This document shows, piece after piece, positions 48,801-60,800 of a DNA stretch of 64,000 nucleotides. The position numbers were made by a program, and so were the translations under genes. Source of the stretch: Primulina eburnea. Its lineage: Eukaryota > Streptophyta > Magnoliopsida > Lamiales > Gesneriaceae. How positions within the stretch are numbered: the first letter of the stretch is position 1; every line of letters begins with the position of its first letter. The stretch covers positions 2,852,001-2,916,000 of the forward strand of contig NC_133101.1 in the NCBI RefSeq assembly GCF_022965805.1, given 5' to 3'. Below the pieces are notes generated by a model. That model made no database searches and was not told where the DNA came from. It worked only from the letters and a program-made list of their open reading frames with translations.

Positions 48801-51800
48801 GTCATAAAGATATTCTTAAGATTCATACTAAATTTAAACCACTTGTTTCAAAGGGACTTTGAGAAGAAAAGCAATCAAATAGAGTTTGACCTTCTGAGGT
48901 CACATATTGCTCAAAGCTTTTTCGCCCAAATATCCTTCAATATTAATGAAGTGAACGAGTTGGATTTAATAATTTAGTTACTAGAATTGTCAGGCGTCAT
49001 TCAACCAATGAATATCGAAAGCTTGTTATTTAATCAATCATCATATAATTGGACATTCTCAGCAAATTATCACTGGGTTACCGAAAACATAAATTCCCGG
49101 ACCATATACTGCCATAAGATTCTCTAAATAAATTTACCACAAGGTTATGTGTACTTCAGATTTAGTGGCAATCTACTTGGGCTTCTATTGATTCAACAGT
49201 AACATTAGTTTTTATGTTACTCCAGTCTGTGAGTTCACTGGTTTCCCAACTTGTGCTTAATAGTCGTTCCTCCTACGTTCCATATCTCTGGATGACAGGA
49301 GAAACATTGATTTAGAGACATCAAACAAAAGTTCTATGTAACGAGTTTAGATGCTATAATTAGTAGGGGTGTCATTTCGGGTTGACGCCAAGGTATTCTA
49401 AAAATTTTCTCGGCCAAACCCGAATCAATCTTTCTTAATTTATATAAAAAAATTGGCGCATCCCTTGTCAAACCGGGCTGGTCTAAACTCGATCCGACTC
49501 GACCCTTCTATTTTTTTGGGGGTCATATTTCGGGTCTAACACGATCTGACCCTAACCATCAACACGAACCCGATATTTTCCGGTTCGACTCGGGTCGAGT
49601 TCATTTTTTACTCACCTAATAATTATAATGAAATACCGGATGTTATTTATTATTTGATTCCTTGTTTGTTATAAATCTATCAAGTAGTATTGCCTTCTCA
49701 CCTACAGTTAGTTATCTTTGAATGAAAAGGGAATCCATGTGTTATTTGGAAGTCAAGAGAAAAGGATGGCAATGGTGTAATCACCGCTTCAAAAAATGAA
49801 ATCACATGTGCGGGGGAAGAAATACAAATCTTTTGGACTTAAAACTTGGGAGTTCAATTAAAAATATTTGTATTGACCAAAGACGACGGTGTTCTCATCA
49901 TTATTAAAATTAACATTTAGTACGTATAATAATAGAACTTCTTATGGGTCATGTATTGTACTGAAACTGATTCATTTAGGATGTTTTCAAACTGACGTTT
50001 CATTTTTTAATATGCTTCTCATGCGATGTACATCTGTTATGATCTTTTAGAAACTTGTTCCCAGTCTTGAAGAATACATCAGTTCAACACCTCAAATAAC
50101 TGAGGATGGAGGCATTGTACTCGGATTTAAAAAAACCACCGCTTTCTTAGTTGATGCTAAAACTGGGGGAATAATCCATACATATAGCATGCCTGATTCT
50201 CCAACAGCAATGCAGAGTAGTGTTGATGGTTTTCTTTATAACGTTTCTGTTAGGGAGCAATATAAATCAGGTTCTGACTTGAAAGATCAACTACCACTTT
50301 ATGTCACAAGGACCGATTACAGATTGACGTCATATTTGCCGAATTCAAACATTATTCTGTGGAATTTGAGCGTCTCCGAAATTGGGTCTGCTTATCTTTG
50401 TCAAGACATGGAGAAGTCTCTTGGGGCTGATCTTTTGGATTCTGAGTCTTTTGAACATGATCTTCCTTATAAAATGCCATTGTCATGTCAGTCAAGAGCC
50501 CTAGTCTACCGCTTCCGAAATCATAGTTTATTGGAACTCCTATCCATGCCCAATGGGCTGCCAGACTCTCATCATCAAGATATGCGGTTTCCTGCATCCA
50601 TTTCAGATGTTCTTCCATCACAGCCAAATGTTGAAAAGATTTTAGAACTCTTTCCTTCGACGAACAATAATGATAATTATGTTGATGTACATGACAGAAA
50701 GGACCTCGATGGTGTTCTTCCGTTGTATGTATCTGATCAAAATTGCGGGGAACCTACTTTGCTAGATGTGAAAGAGACTTCTAATCATGGTTTTCTAACA
50801 CTTAATGGAGAGTTTAGGAAATCACAACTTTTGCCTATTTTTGTTACCATTCTAGCCTTTGCTGCCTACCATTACAATTTATTCTCTAGAATAAAAATCG
50901 AGTGGGTTGCGCAGTCCACTTACACGATGGCAATGAACTTACATTCTAAAAGGAAGAAACATCGCAAATCTGGGAAGAACGGAATTAACCATGGAAAGCA
51001 AGAAAAAGAAAATGAGGTTAAATACAATCATGATGAGAGGGGTCTTAATTTCTTGGAGGACCTTAACCAGCCAATTTCTTGCAGCTCTGGTGGACGGACG
51101 GTTGGTAGATTATTTGTTTTCAATAAAGAGATTGCAAAAGGTAGTAATGGAACCATTGTACTTGAAGGAATTCATGAAGGTCGTCCAGTTGCTGTGAAGC
51201 GTCTTGTAAGGGCGTATAATGATATCGCCTCCAAAGAAATTCAAAATCTTATTGTGTCTGATAGACATCCAAATATTGTTAGATGGTATGGAGTAGAACA
51301 AGATCAAGATTTTGTGTATCTTGCATTGGAGCGTTGCAGTTGCAGCTTAAATGATCTTATTCTCATGCACTCGAAGTCTTTTGGAAAGAACTTGGATACA
51401 GAGGTTGCAGAAGTTACAATTCACCTCGATTATCTGAAAGGCTTTATGCAAGACTATAAATTGTGGAAGTCAGATGGTTATCCTTCACCTTTGTTATTGA
51501 GATTGATGAGGTCAACTTATTTTGTATGCGATGAATGTACTTATGAACAAAATCTCTTATTTTAGAATAATCTAAAACCCTTTTGATACTGAGCTGACTG
51601 TTTTACTTTTTATCATAGGGATGTTATATCTGGAATTGTTCATCTACATGAATTGGGAATTGTCCACCGTGACCTAAAGCCTCAAAACGTGTTAATAGTC
51701 AGTGAAAGATCTCTCTGTGCAAAGCTTTCTGATATGGGTATTAGCAAACACCTTGTTGGTGATGCATCTTCCTTCAGTAATCATGCTACAGGTGAAAATT

Positions 51801-54598
51801 TCAAGTTTGTCAGTTTCTAAATACCAGTGGATATTTCAGTTGGGCCAGCCGTAAACTATCGCCATGCATAATTTATGTGGTAGTCGCTTAATGTTCTGCT
51901 GTGTGCTCGCCACATGTTATCAGAAGCCTATTTGTCATATTTACTTTCTTAGTAATTTCTCCGGAGGACATTGCTAGAAAAAAATTGATTTGTGCTAATT
52001 TTTTCACTATTTGATTGCAGGCTGTGGAAGTTCTGGATGGCAGGCACCTGAACAGCTCCTCCATGGGCGTCAGACAAGGGCAGTTGATTTATTTAGTCTA
52101 GGTTGTGTTTTGTATTTCTGCCTTACTGGTGGTAGGCATCCCTTTGGCAACCATCTGGAACGCGACATCAACATTATACGAAGTAAAATTGACCTTTTCC
52201 TTGTGGAACATATTCCAGAAGCTGTCGATCTATTCTTGAAATTATTAGATCCTAATGCTGAATTGAGGTAAAAAACACTGAGCTGTCAACTTGTACCAAC
52301 TGGCTTGTATTGTTACAACAGATGGATGAAGTTCCATTATGATGCAAAGGATCCTTTTTCCTATAAATTGATGAATAAAACTATCTTCTCATCAATTAGT
52401 TTTCCCCGTTTGTTTGTATAACTGGACTAACAGATTCTTAGGGATAAAGAAAAACTAGAAAATTCAATTATCTCTTTTGTTTAGAACTTCTATTTTGTAT
52501 ATCTGAAAAGATTTTTTTTATCGCATTTTGATCTAGTCCCTTTCTCCTTTTATTTTTATTATATAAACGATAGGAGTCTGCTAACCCCCCACCATGACCA
52601 TGGTGGTGTTTTTTTAAAAGAATAAAACCACTACGATGATTCACAATTCATTTGAATGCAGGTATTTAAATTCAACTTTTAACTTTAACTTTTGGCCATT
52701 CACCAACAATTTTCAGGCCAAAAGCATTCGAGGTTCTGTATCATCCTTTATTTTGGAATGCAGAGATGCGTCTTTCCTTCCTCCGTGACACCAGCGATCG
52801 TGTGGAATTGGAGGATAGGGAGAGTAATTCTTATCTATTCAATGCGCTGGAACATATAGCTCCTTTGGCTTTGGGCTCAAAGTGGAATGAGAAGATGGAC
52901 CCTTCATTTCTGAATAACATTGGACGCTATAGACGTTATAAATTTGACAGTGTTCGTGATTTTTTAAGAGTCATGCGGAACAAATTGAATCATTACAGAG
53001 AACTTCCTGCAGAAATTCAGGTACCAGCACGTGATACAAACCATTACTGTAGTTCTTGGTCAAATGAAGAAAAACAGTTTATTTAAAATAAAAGTTGTTT
53101 TAGAACTTGCAAGATATTTGATGTTTGTTCAGGGCTGGCTAAGATTTCTTTATTTCCGATAGGGATGCGAGTGAGTTGGACCAAAAGAATACAAAAAGTA
53201 TCTGATTAAGTTACTAGTCATTGTCCTCAAAATGCAGAAAATAAAGAAAACAAGAAATTTATAGAGGTTCAAATGCAGTGTAATACTTCTATGTTCTCTT
53301 TTCTTCTGTCTAAAAATGTATCTGCTGGAATCTTTAATTTGTCATCTCTTCAAGACTCCACTGACTGTAAATCCAAGTCTAAATACTAGTAACTGCACCC
53401 CTCAGATTATATCTAAACTTAATATACTCTTAAGATCGCTCAAGTTTCGGTGGAGTGATTGTTTACAAATAATTCACTCAACGATATGACAGTGATCAAC
53501 ACTAGTGAATGAAATTAATTTTGTGATTCAATAATTGATCGCTTCTTGAAAGATTGGTCTCTCCTCAATCTCTTTAAATAGATGGTAGTCTCCAACAGTA
53601 GTGATGTGTAATCTTGGTATGAGAATAACTAAAGCCTAAAAACCACCCTCATAACTGCTGCAAAACTAATGATATTGCAATGATGGTCAGAAACATTCTG
53701 CATCTTTTACTGTTATAAAATTTTGTCCTAGCCGATACATAGTTTTTTTCTACAGTTGCTCTTAGCTGATCCTTTGTCTTAACTTGGTCGAAACACCTAG
53801 CTGACTGACTATGCATATCTAAGATTTTCCTCTGATCGTGATTGTTATTACCAGTCTCATTTCTGAATATCAGATGACTTTTGACTGGTTTTATGCTTTA
53901 ATTGAGCTTACTCATCATAGCTGAAGTGCTTAGTATTATCGCTCACATTATTAACTCTTTTTTGCTGACTTCCTACGAAATTGTCTAAGCCAAGTATGTC
54001 TCCTTTAGCCACTAAAACTAATAGTTGCTTTGGTCATCATTCCAAAACCTCAAAAAATAGTATCTTGACAATTACATATTAAATTGCAAGTTCAAATGAT
54101 ATAAAAGTATCTGCCGCCTACTGTCTTACCATCTTTGAGAAATATGGTAAAAAGCTCGATGGGCAATTTGACTGCCACAATTCCTCTAGATTAGTTGATT
54201 GAAACTTCCCAACTTGGGGGAATGAATGAATGATCTTCGAGTTTCAATTATTTGTGAGCTATCTATCACATTCCAATTTTGTTTCCTTTTGTAACTGGTT
54301 AAAACACGGTTTTATCTTGTTCTTGAGCCAGTAGATACTATCGGCTAAATGTGATGTTTATGTTCAAAATACACGCACTTCTTTCACATAATCACATTCT
54401 TTTCCTCGCATTTAAAAGCAGTTACAGTTTTATTACCGGTGTTGACATCAGGAATTAGTTGGACCTGTACCAGAAGGATTTGATAGGTATTTCACAAGTC
54501 GATTTCCGAAATTACTGATCGAAGTGTACAAGGTAATGCTTAAGTTCTGCAGGGACGAGGAATGGTTCTCAAAGTACTTCATAGGCAACGGACAGTAA
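45897..54598 (+). CDS. IRE1: IRE1, ER stress sensor kinase/endoribonuclease
   Basis: IRE1 senses unfolded protein in the ER lumen and, through its cytosolic RNase, splices bZIP60-type mRNA without the spliceosome. Seven exons join in phase to 904 codons plus TAA: 45897-46066, 47507-47720, 50051-51510, 51619-51791, 52021-52267, 52717-53020, 54452-54598. Parts in order: an N-terminal hydrophobic signal peptide; a lumenal sensor (VASLDGTIYLLEV, KTTAFLVDAKTGGIIHTYS); a membrane segment near LLPIFVTILAFAAY; a basic linker; a kinase domain with VAVKRLV, HRDLKPQNVL, SDMGISK and GSSGWQAPEQLL; and an RNase domain with IGRYRRYKFDSVRDFLRVMR and FPKLLIEVYKV, ending WFSKYFIGNGQ. SDMG in place of DFG is, as I recall, normal for plant IRE1. 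The start could be either of two adjacent ATGs at 45897 and 45900. Intron 2 carries a hAT-like element. The A/B paralogue is not resolved. Confidence 0.94.
48537..48614. repeat. Tandem duplication, 39-bp period, in IRE1 intron 2
   Basis: Two copies of a unit beginning ctgccgtttttgttg / ctgccatttttgttt, at 48537 and 48576, with a few mismatches. Confidence 0.8.
49356..49626. mobile_element. Small hAT-like element (255 bp) in IRE1 intron 2
   Basis: Element 49364-49618 begins TAGGGGTGTCATTTCGGGT and ends TTTACTCACCTA. The flanks ATAATTAG (49356-49363) and ATAATTAT (49619-49626) match at 7 of 8 bases. The interior is rich in CGGGT/ACCCG. No coding capacity. Confidence 0.65.
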
Positions 54599-56500
54599 AA
54601 TTTAACCCTGTAACTCTGTATTGTGTAAATATGTAACATTTTCAGTATATATGTGTAATCCTAATAATATTGTGTGTCTGTCATTTTCTCTTGTGACTCT
54701 TCAGAGGTTCAATGTGAGTATCAAATGTGGCGATAAAGATTTGTTAACCTATGTAATAACATATACAGACCTCAATGGGTCGGAATCCCATAAGATAAAT
54801 ATATATGTTCTTAAACAACGTCACAAAATATTCGACCTGGCATCCTCGTAAATTTTTTGGCAGACTCATTGACTTTCTTGCTAAATTGATCTCATTGAAC
54901 TCCCTTGTCTTTGTTTACGATGAATTCGTGACAATGTTTTTCTTGCACCAGATATGGGTCAGTTTCAGGTTAGAGGAAGCAATCTGATGTTGGAACAGGA
55001 TATTGCTATATATTAATGCTACAAATAAAATTAATATATTATCTAAGGTTGTGTTTGGATTGATAAATTTCAAATGTCATTTTTTTATAGTTTAGAAAAG
55101 TAAAACTTTAACCTTCAAATTCTTTCCTGACTTGTTTTTATAATATTTTATATTAAGTATGATATATTTCAAGATCACTTATTGTCATTTTTTTTGTATT
55201 ATTGATGTGTAAATAAGTAAGACATGGATTATCCATCAATTTCAATTTCATCTTTTCAAGTACACCTTAACCCAATTGAGCAAAAATGCATTCCATATTC
55301 ATTATCTGGAAAGCTTTTGCACCACCATACTAAGGTTACATCTTGCTTTAAAGAAGGCCGATTACTGATAAGACAAATTCGAGTATGTAACATTACATTT
55401 TTATTTTTTTTGGACTAAAAAAAAACATTACATTTTTTAATGAATCAAAAACCATTGCATGCATCAATCTAAAAGATGTTCATGTATTATGGGCATATGA
55501 TACTAATTTATTTTACACAAACATCATCGCCAATTTTTTAGCCTTTTTTTAATATATATATTCACCTTTTACATTAAATATTTAAAAACAAATAATAAAT
55601 AAATGCATAAAATTTGAAGTTTTTTTTTCATATTTTTTAAAATTCAAATTTAAATGTTTATGTTGATTATATCATTTCGTTTAATTTTAGTTATGATTTT
55701 GAGTTTTGTGCTAATTTTAATATTTTTAATTTTTATTACTCTGTATCATATTAAATAAAATGTAATTTTTTATATATATAATATTACGTTTTTCAACTTT
55801 TTAAAAGAGTGTCGTCGTGAATTTTATATATTGATTGTCCGTAAATTACTATTATATCTCAATTTGAACTTTAGTATATATTTTTTTTAACATATTCTAA
55901 AACATAACTAAAACTTTTAATCAAAATTTATTAATATAATAAATAACACAAATTTTGACTTTTGAAAATATTTATTTATTGTTTAAAATTTTTATAAACA
56001 AAATAATATTTGATTTTTTTAGATATTTTTATCTATTTTTTTGTTAATAGCATTTCACTGAATTAAGATAAAAATTTCAATTTAATCAAAATAAAAAAAT
56101 TCAATTTAACGACATAAGATTGTTATTCTCGCTTATGTGTTATCTATGATATAATATTTTAACATATTAATTTCTTATAATAATATTTAAAATTTCAATA
56201 TATTCATTATATTATATCAATAATTATCGAAACGCTAATACCTATTTATTTTAATAATTAGTATACAAAATAACATATCATTCATCAACATGGATAAAGT
56301 AGTAATACAAGCAAGACAAAATTTTTGCTAATGATTCACACTTTATATTTATTATTAAATTTGGTTATTTTAAAAAATAATTATAAAATAATTCCTAACA
56401 CACGATGTTCGTTTTTGAATCACGCGTTTCCTTAATTCTCATATAAAAACAGCGGACTTTTTGAAAAAGGAATTCGAAAGGTCTATCGACTTAACTTCCC
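54599..56500. other. Spacer between IRE1 and MLH3
   Basis: The first 100-450 bases probably hold the IRE1 3' UTR. From about 55430 it is very AT-rich, with no recognisable gene or element. Confidence 0.55.
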
Positions 56501-56529
56501 CCCGCTCCTTTCCTCAAACAGCACCAAAC

Positions 56530-56648
56530 TTACACAAACACGACGAGGTTTACTTCATCGGATCGGACTGAATCCACCGCCAGATGCTGTCCGCAGTTCG
56601 ATCGTTGGTGCCACCTCTCTGAGGCTCTTGCCTCCTAGTCATCACGAG
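56530..56648 (+). promoter_or_regulatory. Likely untranslated first exon of MLH3
   Basis: A relatively GC-rich leader (cgatcgttggtgccacctct) ends at a consensus donor, CACGAG|GTACGC, after 56648. It would join to the exon starting about 57876, where the MLH3 ATG is. Inferred from composition and splice signals only. Confidence 0.4.
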
Positions 56649-57896
56649 GTACGCCTATGGATTCATTCCTCTGATTGTTGTTATTATGAATAAAATCCTA
56701 ATTTCGTCGGTCGATCTTTCCTTTTGCGCGTCCGAAGCTTGGATTGATTGGATGGAGAACGTTTTTGTGTGTTTTATATGATAATATCTAAACCTAGTTG
56801 TCGTTTTGTTAGAAGTTTTCTGGAGCTCGTGGGTACCATTCCCAGTCAGGGAGAAAACTCTGGGGATACTCGTACTTTAGAGGTTCAGTCATGCTACATA
56901 AGGAGTAATCAATTGCTGACTTTTCTTTTTCTTGTTTTTTTGGATATAAGTGTAGTTACACATGAATTTGAATACTTTTGGGAGCAACTGGGTCGTTGCC
57001 TCTGGGTCATCTTGCATTACACTTTTCTTATAACTTTTGTTTGTTTCCGTGTTTAATTGTTGACAGAACACGAGCCCACCAGATGCCAGACATTTCTCTG
57101 TTTCAATAAAATGTTGATGTTCTTTGGCCAGTGCGGTATTTTGGAGAAAAAATATAAAGCATTTACTTCACAATAATAGATTACATATTCTAAGGATAAG
57201 TCGAATGTGAAATCTGCAATTCTAACCTGACACAAGAATAGATTACATATTTTGTAGTTGCCACTTAAAAAAAATGTTGGTAAATTCTTTCTGAGTGGCA
57301 TTTCTAATTGGTTCGATTTCAAAATTTCAGTTGTTTTAAATCGTTAATTTTTCTTCAAAAAAATAGCTAGTTATCCATAAAGGCCAAAATATAGGATCTA
57401 TAAAATGAATAAAACTTAACCAAACGCAACTTGTTCATCTTGTTTAATATAACTCCATAAACACCATTAAATCACAAACCATCGGTATAAAAAAAAGAAG
57501 AGAAAATCAGCAACATGGTGTTAGTGAATCTACTGGCTCTCGTAACGAAAAATCCGACATATGATTCTTTTGGTTTAGCTTCACGCGTTCCTGATCAATA
57601 CCCTGCTTTTGGATTTCTCTCTCTGGTAGAATGATTCTCCTTGAGCCCCTGTAATCTATTTACTGTAGTATTTAAATGGTCTCGGTTTTATGGTATGTTT
57701 GCAAAAATTCTCAAATGTTTTCCGATTTTTATATGTTTGACGGCTGTGAAAAGATCGTATAAGATGTTAACCTTATGGAGAAAATGTTGCGCACACTATA
57801 TTTTTTTGGAAAGATGATTTCATTTGATTGTAGAAGCTTTATGACGTATTTCTGTTTTTCCGTTTTGGTTTGTAGAATTGTTTGGGGTATCGCTTG

Positions 57897-60800
57897 ATGA
57901 AGCACATCAAGGGTTTACCAGAGGCGGTTCACAGTTCCATGCGTTCAGGAGTTGTAATATGTGATTTGACAAGGATTGTTGAAGAGCTCGTTCTAAATAG
58001 CATTGATGCAGGTGCTACCGAGGTATGCTGCTCATGGGATTTCTTTATGTTGAGCGTGGTAATATGATTTCTAATTGGTTGCCTCATATTTAAGTGCAGT
58101 ATCTCTGAAAAAAGGAAAATTTTATATGCTTTTCTTTTGATAATGGACACAAAAAGAATGTTGTTTTCCATTTTATATCCGTTGCAGGATTCAAAATGGT
58201 TATGGTGGTGTTTCGTGCAATTATTCTATCAATTTGTGAAGGCATAAAATTTTTTCGTTTTCTGAAATAATTTATGGATCAAATTTTATTAATCACACCA
58301 AAACTTGAAAAGAGCAGTGGCTAATTGAACGAGGATAACAATGTGTAAAAAGTCTTCTGTTGATGGAACCTATAGTAGCGCAACCAAGACTTTTGCAGTT
58401 TGCATAGCCCGATTATAATTTTAGATACCTCTTGATATTTACGCTTTACTTTGGGAGCTCTCAAAAGTTACTCGAATGGCTGCATCAGGTGTCTGTTGCA
58501 GTCAGGGTTGGTAATTGCTATATTAAAGTGGTGGATAATGGTAAGTTCCTTTATTATATGTTTCCATTTCTCTTATTATTATGGACAAAACTGAAATAAC
58601 TAGTCCAATGTACACTATAACTTTAAGATGATGGAAGAGAGTTTCAATATTTTGTATCATGTGTTGTTTATGATGATTTTTTGCATTTTGTTCCTTTTGT
58701 TGGTATTATGATGTTCTTTCCATCAGACATTGTTAACTTAATCAACAGGGGTTCAACAATTTTTTTATCTTTCCCTTTTCTGATAGAAAATGGATTCATC
58801 ATTCTTTCACATAAATATGTATTTTCTATGATAGGATCTGGTATTACACGAGATGGATTGGTGCTTCTGGGAGAACAATATGGTAATGGCTGAATTTATT
58901 ATTTTTGGCTGATCTCTGCATTTGTAACTGGTGTGAGTAAAATTATGTCCGCCAGCGAGATGTAACATAGTTATTAAAAGGTGCGCCTATCATTGCTCTT
59001 GGGTAACTACCCAGGCGCATGCCTTGAAACATGGGCGCCTAAATCACACTCTTATGCCCAGGCGCAAGCCTGCGTAAGGTGCAGAAGCGAGCGCCTCATG
59101 AAATTGGTCTGCAATCTTTTGTATAATCAACAATAACCCTAGCCCAACCAATTTGAAGCGCAATTTCCAAAGCCCATAGCTATTTAATAATAAAAATGCC
59201 CTGCGTGCATGTAACGGCGTGCAATAGACTTTTCATCTCCCTTGAACTTTCAATTCTAAATTTCTAATTTCTAATTATCAGCGTGTAGCAGATTAAGCCC
59301 AACACAGCAGTTTTGGTTTCTCGATTTCTAGCGATTCAAGTCAATTAGAAGGCAGCCTTATTCCCTCTTTCTTTTTTCCAATTGCTCTTACTGCTTCCAG
59401 TTTTTTCAATGCTCCTTGGTCCTAATCTCCTTTAAAGCCTGTTGCCAATAGAAATGTCCAATTCTGAATCATCAGCCTTTCAAAAAGATCCAACATTGAA
59501 TTATGCAACATTAGTTCACCCAAAAAATACAAATAAAGTGAAGTACGATATTTTTGGGAAAATAACTATTGGTGGGATTTATAAACATAAGCTCCATCTT
59601 GTTGGAGACAATAGAAATACGAAAACTTGCTCAAAATGCCCATAACATGTGAAAGAAGAAATATGTTATATGGCAAAAAAGAAAGAAGTGAAAAATCAAA
59701 TGGAAGTGATACTTCACGTTGATGAAGTTGCAGAACCACAAGTATATTTGGAAGTTGAAGAAGATATCCTAGCAAAAGGAAAATGACCTATATCAGCTCC
59801 AGTTGCTTAGTGTTCTAGTCTCGCACCTGGTTTTCAAAGAAAGAAACTAAAACAAACTTGCCCAATAGATTTATATTTCCGACAAGATGGTGACGAGATT
59901 GTGAAGCAATGGAAGAAAAAAGATATAAAGCTCTGTGATGAAAATAAAAAGAAATCGAGGCAGAATTAATTGTGTTAGGAGATCTAGACCATAACGTAGC
60001 TGCAACGTATGTGTTACCTCTCCAACCTTCTGAATAATTTTATAAGGCACATAACTCCTCACACCAAGCTCTTGATTCTTTTTATCTCCCCACTCCCCCC
60101 ATGACAACTCCCCATTTGATTTTCCCTTGGTATACATTTTGAACTGTGGGCTTTTCCTTTCTACCCATTGGACTCACTTCCTTCTGGTCTGTAACAATGA
60201 CATAGGTCAGTTTCAACTTTACGGCTGGTCCTTCTGCATGTTTGTAAGAATCTTGGCTATGGAGAATGCAGGATGGCATGCAATGACTAAAGGCTTTATT
60301 AATCTGAACTCGAATTTCCTTAGGTAATTTTGATTTGGAGATTTTGGTGTTATAAACTACCTATTCATATTACATTATTACCCAAACGGGGGACTATTGC
60401 CAATTGCTTTGGTTCATATGTGATCACCTGGATTTTAGACTAAGAATTTTTTGCATAGCAAATTCAAACGGAGACATTTTCAGCTGTAATCGGAGAACAA
60501 TTTTCAAAGGTTTAATATTAAGTGGCATGGCTATAAAAGTGTGTGTGTATATATATATATATAATTTTTTTTTTGATAAGAAACTTAAATTTATTATTAG
60601 ATAAAATTTACAATAGTAACAGATGAGTATTCCGCAAAACGATTGCTAATACAACCTATAAACTATTACCACACTATCGTCATGCTCAAGAAAATTTAGA
60701 CATGAAATAAGATGGCATAGCGCTTAACACTGATTGTATCAAAGTAAGTCGGCCCCTTGATAGGAATGCCTTCTTATCGCCATTTTTGATATAACTGGTT

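Noticed and set aside
50991..51197. Frames overlapping the large IRE1 exon on both strands
   Set aside because: They are out of frame with the IRE1 sensor and kinase sequence and have no family resemblance.
56748..57056. 102-codon frame upstream of MLH3
   Set aside because: It lies in the proposed first intron, has no recognisable domain, and ends in low-complexity hydrophobic sequence.
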